Source: Hydractinia symbiolongicarpus (taxonomy: Eukaryota; Cnidaria; Hydrozoa; Anthoathecata; Hydractiniidae). From it: a stretch of 60,000 nt of DNA. Both the position numbers and the translations under genes were made by a program. How positions within the stretch are numbered: position 1 is the stretch's first letter; the number at the start of each line of letters is the position of its first letter. The stretch is from assembly GCF_029227915.1 (NCBI RefSeq), contig NC_079875.1, positions 17,789,001-17,849,000 on the forward strand, read 5' to 3'. This document shows, one piece after another, positions 12,809 to 23,271 of the stretch. The notes under the pieces are model-generated. The model saw only the letters and a list, made by a program, of their open reading frames with translations. It was not told the DNA's origin and did no database searches.

Positions 12809-13261
12809 GCGAAAACAGTATGTGTGCGCTTTCATTTAGAACCATATATTTTACAGCTCGAATTAATTAATCTGGTTCGGAACATTTTTTTTGAATACTA
12901 TACTTAGAATTAAAAAATCGACCTGAAAATCAATTTTTCCGAAAAAGTCCTGGAATTTTAAAATTCGCTGGCCGCCCTAAATTGTCACTCATTCTAAATG
13001 CTTAAAATTATTGAGCGTTTTTTAAATAGGAATATGCTTATAAAAATACCAGGTTGGATTTTCAGGTTGAAAACAATAGGTCTACGTGTAGAACAATAGA
13101 AAAATGACCAGCATGGTTAAAATCTTTTTATTTTTATAAAAAAAACAGCGTGCAAAAGATTCCCTAGTCATGCGTGAACGTTTTTTATAATCACGACGAT
13201 GAGATGCATGACTCTCCGCTACCCACTTTTCCCTGGTTAAAAAACGGACAAAAAATATTAG

Positions 13262-16055
13262 TTTTGAAGAACTGCTGACAAGATTAGAGGATTTGGTAAG
13301 AAAACTACAATTTTTTCACTTTTGATAATCTCATAAGAGGTTCTTCTTTTTAGAAATGGTTTCTACACTTTTAGTTTCATTACTTAGTCATTTTTTTCAT
13401 CTTCCTTGATTAATATTATTACGAAGGCAGGGACACAATAAGAATACAAGAGTTTTTTTTTTTTTGCCGCCAAACAATTAAAAGTTATTTTATTTTAAAT
13501 ACATTCGTTTGTGTTTTAGGTGTGTGATGTTGTTGATCGATTTTTAAAGAGTCCTGAAGGGTTGCTGCTAAAAGATCTTTATCCGGTGAGGAAAGCATTA
13601 ATACGTTGTTATAATTAATCAAAATTTAAATTTTGATCTTGAATTGCTTTTTTTTCCATTATTTTCAGTATAAACGACCAAACAAATATTTATCCGCACC
13701 GCAGCTTTTATTTTAAATTTATCATTTAATTTAATTTTCGTTTAGGACTTTCAACCTCCTAAAAGACCTTTTAAGTAAGTGCATTCATTGTCAACTAAAC
13801 AGTGCGCTGCCAAGTCCAGTGAAAAATGCGCTCCCAAATCTTTGTATACGCCCTACATTTGCATTTTAATGGTTAGATTCGTGGTCGCTAATACTTTCTA
13901 TTATTATATTTGTAGACGCATGAGTTACAGTGATGCTATTGAGTGGTTAAAAGCTGATGGTTACAAAAAAGAAGATGGAACGTTTTATGAATTTGGAGAG
14001 GTATGGTTTCGTTCTGTTTTGTATATTCTTTGTTATTAGAAAATATAAAGCGGTGTTATCTTTGTCTGGTTATAAAAAGTAAATCTAGTTTCTACTAAAA
14101 GTTGTTCTTTATGGATTTTCACGTCTTAAAGTGTGATGTGGACTCAATGGAGAACGTGAAAGTCCTACACCTAAGTTTCGTTGTTCGAGCACATGTATAT
14201 AATGATGTTTTCTTGTTTGCCGCTAGGTAATGTTCTGCCTGTCCTTAATGGCTGTCAATTTAAGGACTTGTCTGAATTTGTAGCAGATTATAATCAACAA
14301 AAGAGTCGCTTAAAGCCTGCCCCTTGTGTTGTAGAATGGGTTGGTATGGAATACATCTATCAATCTTAACTATTTTAGGATATTCCAGAGATGCCTGAAA
14401 GAAGAATGACAGATGCTATTGGAGAGGTATGTCCACTTTGTTTGCTTCAAGCATTATGCAATTGTTGAGAAGGCTCTGGCTTCAAGAAAAATCGTGTTTT
14501 TTTTTATTTTTTTTTTTATTTTGAAGGAAGTCCTTTTCCAATCTTTTGTCACAGCTAAAACAAAAAAATAGCAACAAAATCGCATTACATGTGTATGAAT
14601 AAATCGCACCGTTTAAGGCACTTTACCTGTTTCAGTCCGTGCAAGCCTACGTTTTTCTGTCCGTGCAAGCCTACCTGTTTCTGTCCGCGCAAGCCTACCT
14701 GTTTCTGTCCGCGCAAGCCTACCTGTTTCTGTCCGTGTAAGCCTACTTATTTTATCTAGAACTTTTAGTTTGATGCATGTTATTTTTTGTTTGTATTGCA
14801 GCCAATTTTGCTTACACGATTTCCTGCTGATGTGAAAGCATTCTACATGCAGAAGGACCCTAAAGATAGACGAGTTGCGGAGGCGGTAAGTGATAGTTTT
14901 GTTTGTGTGTGTGTGTGTCTTTTTATATTTTGTGTTCTTACGTGGTTTAATGTTTGTTCTTCTTTTGTGTGTATGATCGTCACGGTTTTGTAAGTCATTG
15001 CTTAGAACACTATAGCAAAGAGTCCATCATTTGTCTTTTCCCTTACTTATTTTTATATTTTTGCAGGTCGATTTACTAATGCCTGGTGTGGGTGAAATTG
15101 TTGGTGGTTCCATGAGAATGGATAATAATGTAAGTGACGAATATGTGACATGTTAATGAACTGCCCAGACTATTACACAGCCAGCCGGTGGAATTTCTAA
15201 TTAAATGAAAATGATTTTATTTGTGTGTGTGTGGCCATGTAGGCTGGCAAATATAGTGTAACTAATAATATTTGATGACATGCCTCTTTCGTATTGCTTA
15301 ATCTCAGTCAAGCTAAGCGGAATGTTAGTTACCTCCACGTCATTTTTCAATCTTCAGACATGATTCATTGTTTTTAATGAAACGATTTGTTTTTTTTGTT
15401 TTTTTTTTTTTGTAAAAAGCAGTGATGCAACAGAGTCATTAAATTGCTGTGCTTTCATGATGGTTGTGATTTATTTTACCTTGCCAAGTGAATAAGACGT
15501 TGATGTCTTTGATATTGATGATTTTAATTTAGATAGAAATATCTAAATTAAATTAAGTAGATAGGTGGGTTTCCTAAAAATAAAATAAAATCGGTTATGT
15601 GAATTGGTTAGCTGAGTTTTCGAACCTAAATTTTTCTTTATGGAAGGTATCGCAAAATCGGGGTAAAGTATTACCGAACAAGCTTCAGTACAAACAAACT
15701 TTGGCACGAAAAAGTCCATTTTATAGCAAGGTTGGGAGAGCAATATGAATCGTAAAGAAGCGACAACCTTTCTATAATTATATTAACATGAAATTTTTGC
15801 ATCGCTACCCATGTTGTGTTAGTTCTGTGTCATATGGCTCTTTTTCCACTACAGGATGAGCTGATGGAAGCGTTTCAAAAACAGAAGCTGGATCCGTCTC
15901 CCTATTACTGGTACACCGACCAGAGAAAGTATGGAACCTGCCCTCATGGAGGTTACGGCCTCGGCTTAGATCGTTTTGTCACTTGGTTGACCAATCGTTA
16001 CCATATTCGAGATGTGTGCTTCTACCCGCGATTTATAGGGCGTTGTACACCTTAG
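13262..16055 (+). pseudogene. Partial NARS gene copy 2 (exons 10' to 17)
   Basis: Contains the 3' part of exon 10 (to 13295) and complete copies of exons 11-17 at 13520-13585, 13746-13774, 13916-14000, 14379-14426, 14802-14885, 15067-15129 and 15855-16055. All acceptors and donors are intact and the stop codon is retained. It has no promoter-proximal exons, no anticodon-binding domain and no motifs 1 or 2, so alone it cannot encode an enzyme. Exons 11-17 appear identical to copy 1 at the nucleotide level. It could be dead sequence or serve as an alternative 3' exon set for the upstream gene. Confidence 0.85.
14626..14746 (+). repeat. 24-bp minisatellite, 5 units (copy 2)
   Basis: Same array as at 11074 but with five units; preceded by the T-rich insertion found only in duplication units 2 and 3. 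Confidence 0.9.
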
Positions 16056-16836
16056 ATAGAAAATATTTTTGTTTTGATGTAGGGGAAGGTATTGGAAAGA
16101 ATGATGTTTTAGTTATATTGTTGCATTATTTTGTTGTTACTTGTTTGGGGGATTCACGTTGTTAATATAGGGTGGACTAGTGTTAGAATTAGCGCCTGGT
16201 AAAATCAGGAAAATTTGAGATAATTTGGCAAATTAGCTTGGAGGAAAAACAACCATTTTAGAAAAAGGTCCTGCGAACTAGTGTTAGGATAAGGACCTGG
16301 AAAACCCGGAAAATTCTAGCTAATTTGCCAAAGGGCTTGGTCCTGAATAATCTGGAAAAACAACCATTTTAGAAAATAGTCCTGCGAAAACAGTATGTGT
16401 GCGCTTTCATTTAGAACCATATATTTTACAGCTCGAATTAATTAATCTGGTTCGGAACATTTTTTTTGAATACTATACTTAGAATTAAAAAATCGACCTG
16501 AAAATCAATTTTTCCGAAAAAGTCCTGGAATTTTAAAATTCGCTGGCCGCCCTAAATTGTCACTCATTCTAAATGCTTAAAATTATTGAGCGTTTTTTAA
16601 ATAGGAATATGCTTATAAAAATACCAGGTTGGATTTTCAGGTTGAAAACAATAGGTCTACGTGTAGAACAATAGAAAAATGACCAGCATGGTTAAAATCT
16701 TTTTATTTTTATAAAAAAAACAGCGTGCAAAAGATTCCCTAGTCATGCGTGAACGTTTTTTATAATCACGACGATGAGATGCATGACTCTCCGCTACCCA
16801 CTTTTCCCTGGTTAAAAAACGGACAAAAAATATTAG

Positions 16837-19629
16837 TTTTGAAGAACTGCTGACAAGATTAGAGGATTTGGTAAGAAAACTACAATTTTTTCACTTTTGA
16901 TAATCTCATAAGAGGTTCTTCTTTTTAGAAATGGTTTCTACACTTTTAGTTTCATTACTTAGTCATTTTTTTCATCTTCCTTGATTAATATTATTACGAA
17001 GGCAGGGACACAATAAGAATACAAGAGTTTTTTTTTTTTTGCCGCCAAACAATTAAAAGTTATTTTATTTTAAATACATTCGTTTGTGTTTTAGGTGTGT
17101 GATGTTGTTGATCGATTTTTAAAGAGTCCTGAAGGGTTGCTGCTAAAAGATCTTTATCCGGTGAGGAAAGCATTAATACGTTGTTATAATTAATCAATTT
17201 TAAATTTTGATCTTGAATTGCTTTTTTTTCCATTATTTTCAGTATAAACGACCAAACAAATATTTATCCGCACCGCAGCTTTTATTTTAAATTTATCATT
17301 TAATTTAATTTTCGTTTAGGACTTTCAACCTCCTAAAAGACCTTTTAAGTAAGTGCATTCATTGTCAACTAAACAGTGCGCTGCCAAGTCCAGTGAAAAA
17401 TGCGCTCCCAAATCTTTGTATACGCCCTACATTTGCATTTTAATGGTTAGATTCGTGGTCGCTAATACTTTCTATTATTATATTTGTAGACGCATGAGTT
17501 ACAGTGATGCTATTGAGTGGTTAAAAGCTGATGGTTACAAAAAAGAAGATGGAACGTTTTATGAATTTGGAGAGGTATGGTTTCGTTCTGTTTTGTATAT
17601 TCTTTGTTATTAGAAAATATAAAGCGGTGTTATCTTTGTCTGGTTATAAAAAGTAAATCTAGTTTCTACTAAAAGTTGTTCTTTATGGATTTTCACGTCT
17701 TAAAGTGTGATGTGGACTCAATGGAGAACGTGAAAGTCCTACACCTAAGTTTCGTTGTTCGAGCACATGTATATAATGATGTTTTCTTGTTTGCCGCTAG
17801 GTAATGTTCTGCCTGTCCTTAATGGCTGTCAATTTAAGGACTTGTCTGAATTTGTAGCAGATTATAATCAACAAAAGAGTCGCTTAAAGCCTGCCCCTTG
17901 TGTTGTAGAATGGGTTGGTATGGAATACATCTATCAATCTTAACTATTTTAGGATATTCCAGAGATGCCTGAAAGAAGAATGACAGATGCTATTGGAGAG
18001 GTATGTCCACTTTGTTTGCTTCAAGCATTATGCAATTGTTGAGAAGGCTCTGGCTTCAAGAAAAATCGTGTTTTTTTTTATTTTTTTTTTTATTTTGAAG
18101 GAAGTCCTTTTCCAATCTTTTGTCACAGCTAAAACAAAAAAATAGCAACAAAATCGCATTACATGTGTATGAATAAATCGCACCGTTTAAGGCACTTTAC
18201 CTGTTTCAGTCCGTGCAAGCCTACGTTTTTCTGTCCGTGCAAGCCTACCTGTTTCTGTCCGCGCAAGCCTACCTGTTTCTGTCCGCGCAAGCCTACCTGT
18301 TTCTGTCCGTGTAAGCCTACTTATTTTATCTAGAACTTTTAGTTTGATGCATGTTATTTTTTGTTTGTATTGCAGCCAATTTTGCTTACACGATTTCCTG
18401 CTGATGTGAAAGCATTCTACATGCAGAAGGACCCTAAAGATAGACGAGTTGCGGAGGCGGTAAGTGATAGTTTTGTTTGTGTGTGTGTGTGTCTTTTTAT
18501 ATTTTGTGTTCTTACGTGGTTTAATGTTTGTTCTTCTTTTGTGTGTATGATCGTCACGGTTTTGTAAGTCATTGCTTAGAACACTATAGCAAAGAGTCCA
18601 TCATTTGTCTTTTCCCTTACTTATTTTTATATTTTTGCAGGTCGATTTACTAATGCCTGGTGTGGGTGAAATTGTTGGTGGTTCCATGAGAATGGATAAT
18701 AATGTAAGTGACGAATATGTGACATGTTAATGAACTGCCCAGACTATTACACAGCCAGCCGGTGGAATTTCTAATTAAATGAAAATGATTTTATTTGTGT
18801 GTGTGTGGCCATGTGGGCTGGCAAATGAAGTGTAACTAATGATATTTGATGACATACCTCTTTCGTTTTGTTTAATCTCAGTCAAGCTAAGCGGAATGTT
18901 AGTTACCTCCACGTCAATTTTCAATCTTCAGACATACATCATTGTTGTTAATGAAACGATTTGTTGTTGTTTTTTGTTTTGTAAAAAGCAGTGATGCAAC
19001 AGAGTCATTAAATTGCTGTGCTTTCATGATGGTTGTGATTTATTTTACCTTGCCAAGTGAATAAGACGTTGATGTCTTTGATATTGATGTTTTTAATGTG
19101 ATAGAAATATCTAAAAATAAAATAAAAATAAAATAAAATCGGTTATGTGTAATTGGTTAGCTGAGTTTTCGAACCTAAATTTTTCTTTACGGAAGGCATC
19201 GCAAAATCGGGGTAAAGTATTACCGAACAACATACAACTTTTTATAGCTTTTTGAGCTTCAGTACAAACAAACTTTGGCACGAAAAAGTCTATTTTATAG
19301 CAAGGTTGGGAGAGCAATATGAATCGTAAAGAAGCGACAACCTTTCTATAATTATATTAACATGAAATTTTTGCATCGCTACCCATGTTGTGTTAGTTCT
19401 GTGTCATATGGCTCTTTTTCCACTACAGGATGAGCTGATGGAAGCGTTTCAAAAACAGAAGCTGGATCCGTCTCCCTATTACTGGTACACCGACCAGAGA
19501 AAGTATGGAACCTGCCCTCATGGAGGTTACGGCCTCGGCTTAGATCGTTTTGTCACTTGGTTGACCAATCGTTACCATATTCGAGATGTGTGCTTCTACC
19601 CGCGATTTATAGGGCGTTGTACACCTTAG
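16837..19629 (+). pseudogene. Partial NARS gene copy 3 (exons 10' to 17)
   Basis: Same content as copy 2, beginning inside exon 10 (donor after 16870) and ending with a last exon at 19429-19629. Reading frames and splice sites of all exons are preserved, and the last exon encodes the same 66 residues including motif 3. Non-coding parts differ more. Only the true downstream flank and the AATAAA at 20548 follow it. Confidence 0.85.
18200..18320 (+). repeat. 24-bp minisatellite, 5 units (copy 3)
   Basis: Five-unit array, matching the array in unit 2. Confidence 0.9.
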
Positions 19630-20409
19630 ATACAAAATATTTTTGTTTTGATGTAGGGGAAGGTCTTGGAAAGAAAGATGTTTTAGTTATATTGTTGCAT
19701 TATTTTGTTGTTACTTGTTTGGGGGATTCACGTTGTTAATATAGGGTGGACTAGTGTTAGAATTAGCGCCTGGTAAAATCAGGAAAATTTGAGATAATTT
19801 GGCAAATTAGCTTGGAGGGAAAACAACCATTTTAGAAAAAGGTCCTGCGAACTAGTCTTAGGATAAGGACCTGGAAAACCCGGAAAATTCTAGCTAATTT
19901 GCCAAAGGGCTTGGTCCTGAATAATCTGGAAAAACAACTATTTTAGAAAATAGTCCTGCGAAAACAGTATGTGTGCGCTTTCATTTAGAACCATATATTT
20001 TACAGCTCGAAATAATTAATCTGGTTCGGAACATTTTTTTTGAATACTATACTTAGAATTAAAAAATCGACCTGAAAATCAATTTTTTCGAAAAAGTCCT
20101 GGAATTTTAAAATTCACTGGCCGCCCTAAATTGTCACTCATTCTAAATGCTTAAAATTATTGAGCTTTTTTTAAATAGGAATATACTTATAAAAATACCA
20201 GGCTGGATTTTCAGGTTGAAAACAATAGGTCTACGTGTAGAACAATAGAAAAATGACCAGCATGGTTAAAATCTTTTTATTTTTATAAAAAAAACAGCGT
20301 GCAAAAGGTTCCCTGGTCATGCGTGAACGTTTTTTATAATCACGACGATGAGATGCATGACTCTCCGCTACCCACTTTTCCCTGGTTAAAAAACGGACAA
20401 AAAATATTA

Positions 20410-21440
20410 ATTTTTAAACTAATGATTTTTAGTTTAATTTTAAATGTTACTTTTAAGGGTGATTTCTGTTGTGTTCAAGCAAAATACGTCTTACGCTGTC
20501 TCTGATGTTAAAGATCTGTCTTATTAAGTTCTTTTATAAATGGAAGGAATAAAGAAAGCAACCTCTTCCCTTGGACTTATTAGGCTTTTTATATTTTGAC
20601 GTCCTGAAAGCTAAAATAGTTTTGGGGACAAGGTTGCGATTTATTTTTGAAAAATGAAAGATTCTGTAAGGTATGTTTCAACTTAGGCCGAAAAGAGTAA
20701 ATTTGCCAAGTTCGTAGTCGTGTCCTTCAAATACCGCTTTGGTCCTTATTGTCTTATGGACTTGCCAAAATAAATACAAGCAAAATTTCTCACAATAGTC
20801 AAAATCGCAAAAACATTAAAAAATCCGAGTCCTGGAGTTGGTCAGGCCTATCAATTAGCGCAGCACCAATGAGAGACAAAAATCCCTAATGACGAAGTTG
20901 GGTCCGCGTAGGTCAAAAACAAGTTTGTTTATATCAAGTATTGGTCATTTTGCAGAATTTTTTTGCAGAATTGTGTGCAGTTACAAAAAAATACGTGTAC
21001 TGTAAAAAGACACAGAAAGCTATGAATATACGCCCGATTAAGAAAATGGAAAAACGTAATAAACTCCTCTCACTTCAATTTAATCCGTGAAAGAGAAATT
21101 TTTAGCTGATAAGAAATATTCCTTTTTGTTTCAACCACCCCTTTGTCTCTCCCCATACCCGTAGTCTCCGAGGGGGTGAGGGGCAAAACTGAAGTCCACC
21201 CTAGTTAACTCAAAAAACGCATCCTCGTCTCCATGGTTTTTGTCTGATATCAACGTCGCTATCTAGGGAACGATTTTTTTCACAATAGACTACATGAATT
21301 TTTTTCTTCTAATTCAATAGTACACATAACATACTAATAGAAGTTAAAAGGTAACTTGTGTGGTTACATCAATGCACATTCACCTATAGGCAAAAAAATT
21401 GTAAACAACAAATTTCCATCGGACGCCTAATCTCTTTAAT
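20410..21440. other. Non-coding downstream of NARS array
   Basis: Single-copy sequence. An AATAAA at 20548-20553 is the first canonical poly(A) signal after the three NARS stop codons. No coding exon recognised. Confidence 0.5.
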
Positions 21441-21608
21441 AATAGCCGTCGTCTGTCTGTCTGTGTGTCCGCGAAAACCGTGTCCCGTAACGGAAACACG
21501 AAATTTTTAAAATGCGCACCAATACCAAATGCGATATATTTCTGTCCACTTTGTTGCAACGGGATAATTTAAAGGACGGGCGACCCCGTGGATTTTTCCA
21601 CAGGATAA
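21441..21608 (+). mobile_element. Degenerate relative of the adjacent Helitron-like repeat
   Basis: Shares a GTCTGTCTGTCTG block near its start with the next element. It ends in GGACGGGCGACCCCGTGG-ATTTTT-CCACAGG, the same terminal hairpin with a decayed end (CAGGATAAC in place of CGGGCTAG). Direct neighbour of the better-preserved copy. Confidence 0.55.
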
Positions 21609-21614
21609 CGACTA

Positions 21615-21637
21615 TCTATATTATAATACCCGTATAC

Positions 21638-21668
<31 letters not shown>

Positions 21669-21759
21669 ACGCAAAATGGTAGCTTAGCTGTGCAATAGCG
21701 AGAAGCACGCAATGCGGTATAAAAAGGACGGGCGAACCCGTAGATTTTCCACGGGCTAG
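21615..21759 (+). mobile_element. Short non-autonomous Helitron-like element
   Basis: 145 bp beginning TCTATATTATAATACCCG, followed by a (GTCT)n block, and ending ACCCGTAGATTTTCCACGGG-CTAG. A 5' TC, a 3'-terminal hairpin just upstream of CTRR, and insertion between A (21614) and T (21760) with no target duplication are the Helitron hallmarks. No Rep/helicase coding sequence is present, so it would be mobilised in trans if at all. Confidence 0.6.
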
Positions 21760-23060
21760 TGTCTAGTTATTAAAATTGGTTATCACTCTATCATTATAGA
21801 ATTTTGAATCTTAAGTTTTGTATTGTTTTTGTATTGCAGGCGGTTTTACAACATACCCCGAAATATAAGGAAACAAATTTATATCAGGACGTGCCCCACT
21901 CTTACAAATTTTGACTCTTAAGTAACGATTAGATTTTGAAAACTTTAAAATTTCTGCGTCCAATTGTAGGGTCCGTTTCAATAAGAGCGTTCTTGGCCGC
22001 ATTTTGCGCTTGAACGACGGTACTTTATATAATACTAAAGATGGTAGTGTTTTCTGTCTTTTGATTAGTTGTTGAAAAAGATGTCCGCTTTAAACGATTG
22101 GGGCGTTGACTCGTCTTAAAAAGAGTTGCATTTTAACGTTTGTAGCTGCGGCTAAAAAGGCTTTTGTTAAAAGCCGCTTAAACTGTGTCAAAACGAACAA
22201 GATTTAGCCTTGTTTTGTCTCGCTGATACCAATTTGTTTATTTAATTCGGAAAAGTTGATTTAATCCGTGTACGTCAATAGAATGTCAGGAATCTCAGAA
22301 TATTTTGAACCATGACTTTGTCAGGTCAAAATGGTTAGCAATGATTGGTTTTGAAAAAAAACAAACAATTAATTTTTATCAAAAAATAGTTTTTTTTCTG
22401 TTGACACGTACAATTATAAACGTAACGCCAGAAAATTAGGTTATATACAGTCTATTTACGTTGCAATTGACTAATGCAATACGCAAATGGGTTAAAGTTA
22501 CACGTACAATATTTTTCTAGGTCTTTATCAAAGGTTAAAGAACTTCCAGCTTAACCTATCCTTCATCACCGTAAAACGTCGTGACAACGGTTCTGCTTTT
22601 TAAAAACACGTTTGGTTTTTAACTTCGATTATCTCGACCCCATACTAGACTGTGTTCCCTGTTTGCAGACAGTTTTTATAAAAACAAATTACCAAAACAC
22701 AATGCAGACCAATTAATGTTTAAAATAGCATAAATTCTGTGCCTCTAAATGATACGTTAATCACACGTGCTTGACGAAACAACTTCATTACGCATGCGCA
22801 CGATAGCTGTAATTAACATCTGCTGTTGTTTATTAATTAAAAGTAGGAAATTTCTGATTTCTTCTTTCACGAAAAAAACAAACGCTAATTGATCTTCCAT
22901 CTCAGCTCCATTTGTTAACGTTGATCGGTGAATGTAAGAAAGGAAATATTGTGTAATGGAAAGGATTTATCCCAAAGAGAAAACTTAGATAAAATACATT
23001 TTTGAAATTATTTATTTTTAAAAATGTTTGTACACCGTTTTTTTTTTGTTTCTTTTTTTT

Positions 23061-23080
23061 GCTGTTGTTGTTGTTGTTGT
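23061..23080 (+). repeat. (GTT)n microsatellite
   Basis: About six GTT repeats following a T-rich run in intergenic DNA. Confidence 0.8.
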
Positions 23081-23209
23081 CAAAATGTTAAAAATCATTT
23101 AAAAATCATTGACCTTTAGACGCTGCATTAAATTTTCATACAGCTGACCCAAAGATCACTTTTTTATAACGTGACTATTTCTAACGAGCCGCGACTCTAC
23201 ATGTTTTAA

Positions 23210-23271
23210 CCAACCTCGAACCCGGGGCCTGTAGCGTTTTTTGATATAAGGCCCTGGGATCGAGGTTGGGT
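23210..23271. repeat. Hairpin MITE-like element, CCAACCTCG type
   Basis: Inverted arms CCAACCTCGAACCCGGGGCC and GGCCCTGGGATCGAGGTTGG around a 20-base T-rich loop. The arms pair with a few mismatches. Related to the hairpin at 33721-33774, so this is a dispersed family. Confidence 0.7.

Larger units (their letters stand above)
9803..13261 (+). repeat. Tandem segmental duplication of the NARS 3' end, unit 1
   Basis: First of three head-to-tail units (3459 bp), starting inside NARS exon 10 at TTTTGAAGAACTGC and ending about 780 bp past the stop codon at a TATTA junction. It holds exons 10 (3' part) to 17 of the working gene. It lacks a T-rich insertion of about 90 bp that units 2 and 3 carry in the intron before exon 15. 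It has four minisatellite repeats instead of five, and a 4-bp deletion in intron 13. Confidence 0.93.
13262..16836 (+). repeat. Tandem segmental duplication, unit 2 (mosaic)
   Basis: Second unit, 3575 bp. Its 5' half carries the variants of unit 3: AGATTAGAG in exon 10, the T-rich insertion near 14485-14578, five minisatellite repeats, and CCTTGTGTTGTAG in intron 13. Its 3' half carries the variants of unit 1: ATGTAGGCTGGCAAATATAG near 15237, GAATTAATTAATC near 16436, and AAGATTCCCTAGTC near 16731. The switch lies between about 14746 and 15240. Confidence 0.92.
16837..20409 (+). repeat. Tandem segmental duplication, unit 3
   Basis: Third unit, about 3573 bp, most diverged in its 3' half (substitutions and small indels at 18810-19260, including an extra stretch near 19228-19255 and loss of a segment near 19100). 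After 20409 the sequence is single copy, so this unit is joined to the original downstream flank. No AATAAA occurs in the 3' flanks of units 1 or 2; the first one after the stop codons is at 20548-20553. Confidence 0.92.

Noticed and set aside
9803-20409. Interpretation of the NARS array as purely unpurged haplotypes
   Set aside because: Three units and the B/A mosaic structure of the middle one are better explained by unequal crossing over, although only raw long reads can exclude an assembly cause.
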